Shown here: one piece after another, positions 6,139 through 10,000 of the stretch
How positions within the stretch are numbered: position 1 is the stretch's first letter
Layout: each line of letters starts with the position of its first letter
From: Methanospirillum hungatei
GTDB lineage: Archaea > Halobacteriota > Methanomicrobia > Methanomicrobiales > Methanospirillaceae
NCBI RefSeq assembly: GCF_020216685.1
Contig: NZ_JAIWNS010000005.1
Span: forward strand, 1 to 10,000
DNA: 10,000 nt
Direction: 5' to 3'
The notes under the pieces: model-generated
Seen by the model: only the letters and a program-made list of their open reading frames with translations
Databases searched by the model: none
Told to the model about the DNA's origin: nothing
Made by a program: the position numbers and the translations under genes

Positions 6139-7554
6139 ATGTGCGGGATCGTTGGCATAACAAGTTCTGCCGACGTCTCTTTTTCTCTTTATTATGCGTT
6201 ATATGCTCTCCAGCACCGTGGTCAGGAGAGTGCGGGCATTGCCACATTTAACGGTTCAGGCCTGTGTAAACACAAAGGGAACGGTTTGGTCTCCGAAGTA
6301 TTCAGTGAGCAGCTGCTCAGATCACTGGTCGGGACCGTGGGAATCGGGCATGTCAGATATCCAACCACCGGCGAGAACCGGCCCGAGAACATTCAGCCAT
6401 TTTTATTCACATTTCGCGGGCATGTGATCGCACTGGCGCATAATGGGAACCTCGTGAATTATCGGGAACTTCGAACTCAGTTCGAGGACCGGGGACAGAT
6501 CTTCTGGTCTACATCAGATACAGAGATCATCTCTAAGATAATTACCGAGTCAATCAGAAAAGGAGGCACTATCGAGGATGCGGTGAAGAAATGCATGGCC
6601 TGTCTGAAAGGATCCTACTCAGTGGTAATGCTCTACGACGGGGATCTCTATGCATTTCGTGACCCGCATGGTATCCGGCCACTCTGTTTTGGCAGAACAG
6701 AATCAGGGTACATGGTTGCTTCAGAGAGTGTTGCAATTGATGCCCTGAACGGAAAGTACGAACGGGATGTATTCCCTGGTGAGATGATCCATATCTCCGG
6801 GGATGAGATCAGGTTTAAACAGATAGCGGTAGCATCGCGGAAGGGACATTGCGTCTTTGAGTTTATCTATTTTGCACGGGCTGATTCCCGTATCGACGGA
6901 TCTCTTGTGTATGATGTGCGCAGGAAGATCGGGGCGATGATATATGAGGAAAACCCGGTTCAGGCAGATGCTGTCTGCACGGTACCTGATTCGGGGACTG
7001 CATATGCGGTCGGTTTTTCTGAACGGTCCTCTATTCCTTTCATGGAATGCCTGATTAAAAACCGGTACATGGGACGGACTTTTATCATGCCGACCCAGGA
7101 GAAACGTGAACGGGCAGTCAGGATAAAACTCAATCCGATACCGGATCATCTCCGTGACCGGTCAATCATCCTGGTCGATGATTCCATCGTCAGAGGAACG
7201 ACATCACGCCGGATTATTGAGACGATGCGGGATGCCGGGGCACGGGAGATACATATGAGGATAGGCTCGCCTATCATCAAGGCTCCGTGTTACCTGGGGG
7301 TTGACATGCCCACGAGGGCAGAACTTATCGGAAGCGACAAGGACGTCGATGAAGTCAGGAAGAGCATCACTGCTACCAGCCTTCATTATATATCCATTGA
7401 ATCCCTGGTACGTGCCATCGGTCTCCCTCGTCATGACCTGTGTCTTGGATGCCTGACCGGATGTTACCCGGTTGAGATCAGGGATGAGCAGTCTGATGAC
7501 CGGTGCATTACCATGGTGGACCGGGATGTACAGACATCCCTGTTCGAGAGATAA
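6139..7554 (+). CDS. purF: Amidophosphoribosyltransferase
   Basis: PurF makes 5-phosphoribosylamine from PRPP and glutamine, the first committed step of purine synthesis. The 471-residue protein starts MCGIVGI. Cys2 becomes the N-terminal nucleophile after Met removal, so there is no propeptide to cleave, unlike the Bacillus enzyme. The glutaminase half shows QHRGQESAG (25-33), HVRYPTTG (71-78) and NGNLVN (102-107). The transferase half has the PRPP loop ILVDDSIVRGTT (344-355). Cys238, Cys384, Cys435 and Cys438 match the four ligands of the oxygen-sensitive 4Fe-4S cluster of Bacillus-type PurF. The frame extends 78 nt upstream into rpl37e, but the nucleophile fixes the start at 6139. There is no good ribosome binding site, so translation is probably coupled to rpl37e, which ends 2 nt earlier. 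A T8 run follows the stop. Confidence 0.97.
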   Translation: MCGIVGITSSADVSFSLYYALYALQHRGQESAGIATFNGSGLCKHKGNGLVSEVFSEQLLRSLVGTVGIGHVRYPTTGENRPENIQPFLFTFRGHVIALAHNGNLVNYRELRTQFEDRGQIFWSTSDTEIISKIITESIRKGGTIEDAVKKCMACLKGSYSVVMLYDGDLYAFRDPHGIRPLCFGRTESGYMVASESVAIDALNGKYERDVFPGEMIHISGDEIRFKQIAVASRKGHCVFEFIYFARADSRIDGSLVYDVRRKIGAMIYEENPVQADAVCTVPDSGTAYAVGFSERSSIPFMECLIKNRYMGRTFIMPTQEKRERAVRIKLNPIPDHLRDRSIILVDDSIVRGTTSRRIIETMRDAGAREIHMRIGSPIIKAPCYLGVDMPTRAELIGSDKDVDEVRKSITATSLHYISIESLVRAIGLPRHDLCLGCLTGCYPVEIRDEQSDDRCITMVDRDVQTSLFER

Positions 7555-7562
7555 TTTTTTTT
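7555..7562 (+). terminator. T8 run: probable terminator of the LSm-rpl37e-purF operon
   Basis: Eight T residues follow the purF TAA stop with no gap. No hairpin precedes them. A U-rich stop is normal for archaea and separates this operon from the nucleotidyltransferase gene. Confidence 0.55.
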
Positions 7563-7595
7563 AGTATCCGGACGGGCTGACATACGGTATACCTC

Positions 7596-8060
7596 ATGAA
7601 CACTTTACCAGGGAAGATGCACATGCAGCAATCAGCAGTGCAGGAAATATCTTTAGATTCTGTCAGGATATTCTGGCTTGACTACCATCTCATTATAGAG
7701 AGGCTGATGAGGATTTCTAATGGTTTTCAGAATTATCCAGAGATCCGTGAAGTCTGGGTGTTTGGCTCTTTTGCACAATTAAAAGCAGTCCCTGGGATTG
7801 ATATCGATCTGCTCCTTGTTATTAACAAAAGTGAAAAAAGACTCATCGACAGGATAGAAAAGTACCAGGATATGTTCTCTGACATGGGAATGAGTGTCGA
7901 TGTTTTTCCATACACTATTTCGGAATCTGATCTTCCTTTTGTACAGAATGCAAAGCGAACAGGGATATGCATCTATAATGTATCAGATGAGCAGGTTGGG
8001 ACTCAGGGACTTAGACATCTTGAAGACGCTGCAAAAGGAAAAAGAAAACGCAACCAGTGA
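7596..8060 (+). CDS. Minimal nucleotidyltransferase (Pol-beta superfamily, MNT-like), orphan
   Basis: The 154-residue protein has the nucleotidyltransferase core: VWVFGSFAQ with Gly57-Ser58, then PGIDIDLLLVI with Asp69 and Asp71, and VDVFP with a third carboxylate at Asp102. All three metal-binding acidic residues are present, so it is probably active, transferring a nucleotide from an NTP to an unknown acceptor. Related MNT proteins often pair with a HEPN toxin and AMPylate it, but no HEPN gene is present on either side within the window. The C-terminus is short and ends KGKRKRNQ. Start choice is uncertain. ATG at 7596 has no ribosome binding site, and the palindrome GGTATACC (7586-7593) touches it closely. 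If that palindrome is the TATA box, ATG at 7617 or 7623 would give a leaderless transcript. The gene looks more AT-rich than its neighbours. Substrate is not known. Confidence 0.75.
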   Translation: MNTLPGKMHMQQSAVQEISLDSVRIFWLDYHLIIERLMRISNGFQNYPEIREVWVFGSFAQLKAVPGIDIDLLLVINKSEKRLIDRIEKYQDMFSDMGMSVDVFPYTISESDLPFVQNAKRTGICIYNVSDEQVGTQGLRHLEDAAKGKRKRNQ

Positions 8061-8104
8061 CAATAAATCACTATTTTTGTGAATCGCATATTGAGTACAA
8101 TCAG

Positions 8105-8155
8105 ACTCTCTATCTACGAACTATCAAGTGATCTCACTGTGATTTCTTAGAGAGT
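8105..8155 (+). repeat. Nested inverted repeats in the serA leader
   Basis: Outer arms ACTCTCTA (8105-8112) and TAGAGAGT (8148-8155) are perfect 8-nt inverted copies. Inside them lies a quasi-palindrome, ATCA-AGTGA-TC-TCACT-G-TGAT (8123-8143), whose arms pair over nine bases with one bulged G. The right outer arm lies 3 nt before the serA GTG and contains its only purine-rich candidate ribosome binding site. It could act as an operator or as an RNA fold; neither is shown. Confidence 0.5.
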
Positions 8156-8158
8156 ACT

Positions 8159-9745
8159 GTGACATATACCATCCTTGTTAGTGACGAACTCGCGGAAGAA
8201 GGTATAGAAATTCTTCGCGAACATGCCATGGTGGATGTAAACACCGGGCTTTCTGAAGATGAACTGGTTGCAACCATTGAGAATTATGACGCGCTGCTTG
8301 TCAGGTCAGGCACCCAGGTGACCGAGCGGGTCATTGAGGCAGGCAAGAGACTCCGGTTTATCGGGCGTGCAGGGGCCGGGGTTGACAATATTGATATGAA
8401 TGCTGCCACCCGTCGTGGCGTGATAGTTGCCAATGCTCCTGAAGGAAATACCCTGGCAGCAACCGAGCATACCATGGCCATGATGCAGTCACTCTGTCGG
8501 AATATCCCCCAGGCGAATGCATCCATGCAGGCAGGGGAATGGAAACGATCCAAATTCATGGGTGTTGAACTGAATGAAAAGACCCTCGGGATTGTCGGGC
8601 TTGGGCGTATCGGACGAGAGGTTGCAAAACGCGCATCATCATTTAACATGCATATCATTGGATATGACCCATTTATCTCTCCGGATAAAGCAGCGGAGAT
8701 GGGCATCGAATCGATGTCTCTTGAGGCTCTCTTTACCAAAGCCGACATCATCACGGTTCATACCCCACTCATCAAAGAGACCCGGCATATCATCAATGAA
8801 AAGTCCATCGCCACGATGAAAGACGGGGTCCGGATTATTAACTGTGCCCGTGGAGGAATCATTGATGAAGCGGCATTGGCGGCGGCTGTGAAATCCGGAA
8901 AGGTAGCCGGGGCTGCTATCGATGTATTTGAAGAAGAGCCGCCAAAAGACTCTCCGCTCATCGGCATCCCAAATATCATAGTGACCCCCCATCTTGGGGC
9001 AAGTACGGTGGAAGCCCAGAAGAATGTGGCAATCTCCATAGCAAAGCAGTGTCTTGATGTTCTTGGTGGCGGTGATGCGAAATATGTCGTGAATGCGCCG
9101 ATCATCCCATCCGAACAACATGAGATCATTGAGCCCTATGCAACCCTGGGAGAGCGGATAGGCCGGCTCATGATCCAGATCGTTGACGGGCGTGTCCAGA
9201 AACTGGAGATGATCTATGGCGGGGATCTTGCTGCACTCGGGCAGTCGACGAAACTTATCACCCATATGGCGATCAAGGGACTGCTCGATCCTATCCTCCG
9301 GTTCCCGGTTAATATGGTAAATGCCGCGTACATTGCCAAGGACAGAGGTATTGCCGTTTCTGAGACAACAACCGGCGAGTCTGCAGGGTATAAAAATCTC
9401 CTCACCATGAAGGTAACCACTGATAGTTCTGAACTGGTGATCGCCGGATCAGTTCTGTATAAGGGTGGCGCGAGGATAGTGTCAATTGCAGGGTACACCA
9501 TGGACATGGTCCCCGAAGGAGCGGTTATCATCTCACGGCATCTTGACCGTCCGGGAGTTATTGGCAGGGCATCCACCATCCTTGGTGAACATCAGATCAA
9601 TATTGCCGGGATGCAGGTCGGCAGATTCCAGCCAGGTGAGGAAGCAATCATGGTCCTGAATGTTGATGGGGATGTTCCGGAAGAAGTGATGGAAGCGATC
9701 CGTGGTATGCCGGGTATCTACTCAGCTAAATTTGCCAGGATCTAA
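8159..9745 (+). CDS. serA: D-3-phosphoglycerate dehydrogenase, long form with ASB and ACT domains
   Basis: It oxidises 3-phosphoglycerate to 3-phosphohydroxypyruvate with NAD+, the first step of serine synthesis. The 528-residue length is typical of the long (type 1) enzymes. The NAD-binding loop is GLGRIG (147-152), with the specificity Asp170 at the end of the second strand (IIGYD). Catalytic residues are Arg231 (NCARGG), Glu260 (FEEEPP) and His278 (TPHLGAST). An intervening allosteric-substrate-binding region follows at about 318-450. The C-terminal ACT domain (about 456-528) contains HLDRPGVIGRAS and GEHQINIAGMQVGR. The ACT domain of this family senses serine, so feedback inhibition is likely. 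The start is GTG at 8159; the protein then begins MTYTILVSDE as expected. The ribosome binding site is poor (GAGAG, 8150-8154) and falls in an inverted-repeat arm. The gene stands alone and is followed by a T7 run. Confidence 0.96.
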   Translation: MTYTILVSDELAEEGIEILREHAMVDVNTGLSEDELVATIENYDALLVRSGTQVTERVIEAGKRLRFIGRAGAGVDNIDMNAATRRGVIVANAPEGNTLAATEHTMAMMQSLCRNIPQANASMQAGEWKRSKFMGVELNEKTLGIVGLGRIGREVAKRASSFNMHIIGYDPFISPDKAAEMGIESMSLEALFTKADIITVHTPLIKETRHIINEKSIATMKDGVRIINCARGGIIDEAALAAAVKSGKVAGAAIDVFEEEPPKDSPLIGIPNIIVTPHLGASTVEAQKNVAISIAKQCLDVLGGGDAKYVVNAPIIPSEQHEIIEPYATLGERIGRLMIQIVDGRVQKLEMIYGGDLAALGQSTKLITHMAIKGLLDPILRFPVNMVNAAYIAKDRGIAVSETTTGESAGYKNLLTMKVTTDSSELVIAGSVLYKGGARIVSIAGYTMDMVPEGAVIISRHLDRPGVIGRASTILGEHQINIAGMQVGRFQPGEEAIMVLNVDGDVPEEVMEAIRGMPGIYSAKFARI

Positions 9746-9747
9746 TC

Positions 9748-9754
9748 TTTTTTT
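9748..9754 (+). terminator. T7 run after serA
   Basis: Seven T residues begin 2 nt after the serA stop, a plausible U-rich archaeal terminator separating serA from the tRNA gene. Confidence 0.5.
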
Positions 9755-9770
9755 CAAGTCCAGATCAAAA

Positions 9771-9780
9771 TCTATAAATG
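9771..9780 (+). promoter_or_regulatory. TATA box of the tRNA-Val gene
   Basis: CTATAAATG within 9771-9780, preceded by an A-rich BRE-like stretch, is the clearest archaeal TATA box in the window. It is centred about 37 nt before the mature tRNA 5' end, leaving room for a short leader removed by RNase P. Confidence 0.65.
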
Positions 9781-9812
9781 GACAGGAAGGCTACATTGTA
9801 AGGCACAACCGG

Positions 9813-9886
9813 GGGCTCGTGGTCTAGCTGGTTATGACGTCGCCTTGACATGGCGGAGATCCTGAGTTCGAATCTCAGCGAGCCCA
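9813..9886 (+). tRNA. tRNA-Val (anticodon GAC)
   Basis: A full 74-nt cloverleaf can be drawn. Acceptor arms GGGCTCG (9813-9819) and CGAGCCC (9879-9885) pair over seven bases, with discriminator A9886. The anticodon stem is TCGCC/GGCGG (9840-9844/9852-9856) around the loop TTGACAT, giving anticodon GAC (9847-9849), which reads valine codons GUC and GUU. The T arm is CTGAG/CTCAG around TTCGAAT (9862-9878). No intron is present and CCA is not encoded, so it must be added after transcription. Confidence 0.95.
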
Positions 9887-9888
9887 TC

Positions 9889-9908
9889 TTTTTTCGATAC
9901 TTTTTTTT
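9889..9908 (+). terminator. Double T-run terminator after tRNA-Val
   Basis: T6 (9889-9894) and T8 (9901-9908) begin 2 nt beyond the tRNA 3' end and are separated by six bases. Paired U-runs downstream of a tRNA fit archaeal intrinsic termination. Confidence 0.55.
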
Positions 9909-9930
9909 AGTTGCAGGAAGAGGGATAACT

Positions 9931-10000
9931 ATGTCTATCAATTTGAGAATTCTGAAAAGTGTTATCATATTAATTATTTTAGGATTGATCGTGTCATTTG
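9931..10000 (+). CDS. Start of a membrane-anchored protein, cut by the window end
   Basis: ATG at 9931 is preceded by a purine-rich ribosome binding site (GGAAGAGGG, 9917-9925) with a 5-nt spacer. The 23 visible codons read MSINLRILKSV followed by a hydrophobic run IILIILGLIVSF: a short positively charged start and then a transmembrane helix, which would leave the N-terminus in the cytoplasm. N-termini like this are common in chemotaxis receptors and sensor kinases, but secreted or transporter proteins would look the same at this length. No function can be assigned. Codons here are AT-rich compared with serA. Confidence 0.6.
   Translation, partial: MSINLRILKSVIILIILGLIVSF

Noticed and set aside
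8061..8082. TCAC-TATTTTT-GTGA hairpin with T5 after the nucleotidyltransferase stop
   Set aside because: The stem is only four base pairs and the T-run is short, too weak to list as a terminator.
8639..9265. 208-codon minus-strand open frame inside serA
   Set aside because: It lies wholly antisense to the conserved catalytic part of serA, shows no domain, and is Cys/His/Arg-rich in the way antisense frames are.
9765..9968. 67-codon minus-strand open frame over the tRNA gene
   Set aside because: It is the antisense of tRNA-Val and its T-run terminators. The MGSLRFELRISA-type peptide is a common false translation of tRNA genes.

Overview
This is an archaeal housekeeping region, most likely from a hydrogenotrophic methanogen of the Methanomicrobiales (Methanospirillum-like). 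The clues are an archaeal LSm (Sm-like) protein next to ribosomal protein L37e, an archaeal SepF, a ZPR1-type zinc-finger protein, an MCT-1-like PUA protein, a TfrA-type (thiol-driven) fumarate reductase flavoprotein, a TATA-box-like promoter before the tRNA, and T-run terminators. The genus is a guess from these families and the moderate GC content; no search was possible.

Layout. (a) 1-1617, minus: almost complete flavoprotein subunit of a fumarate reductase, C-terminus cut by the window edge. (b) 1738-4130, plus: aspartate kinase with two ACT domains and purM, overlapping at an ATGA junction. The pair ends at a 16-T tract that is also coding sequence on the opposite strand. (c) 4122-5579, minus: PUA-domain protein, sepF and a zpr1-like gene, read in that order and convergent with purM. 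(d) 5713-7554, plus: LSm, rpl37e and purF, packed within 0-15 nt of one another and ended by a T8 run. (e) 7596-8060, plus: a lone minimal nucleotidyltransferase. (f) 8159-9745, plus: GTG-started serA behind a leader with nested inverted repeats. (g) 9813-9886, plus: tRNA-Val(GAC) with its own TATA box and T-run terminators. (h) 9931 to the end, plus: first 23 codons of a membrane-anchored protein.

How the genes work together. Two groups supply biosynthesis: purF (first step) and purM (fifth step) of purine synthesis, and Ask and SerA at the entry to the aspartate-family and serine pathways, both with ACT domains suited to feedback control. TfrA could make succinate from fumarate at the expense of CoM-SH and CoB-SH. 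The minus-strand trio combines cell division (SepF) with RNA- or translation-linked proteins. The plus-strand trio combines RNA binding (LSm), the ribosome (L37e) and purine synthesis (PurF). No gap longer than 300 bases lacks a gene. I see no CRISPR array, insertion sequence, phage gene or defence island. The most interesting items are the antisense-coding T16 terminator, the serA and sepF upstream palindromes, the cysteine substitutions in TfrA and the orphan nucleotidyltransferase.
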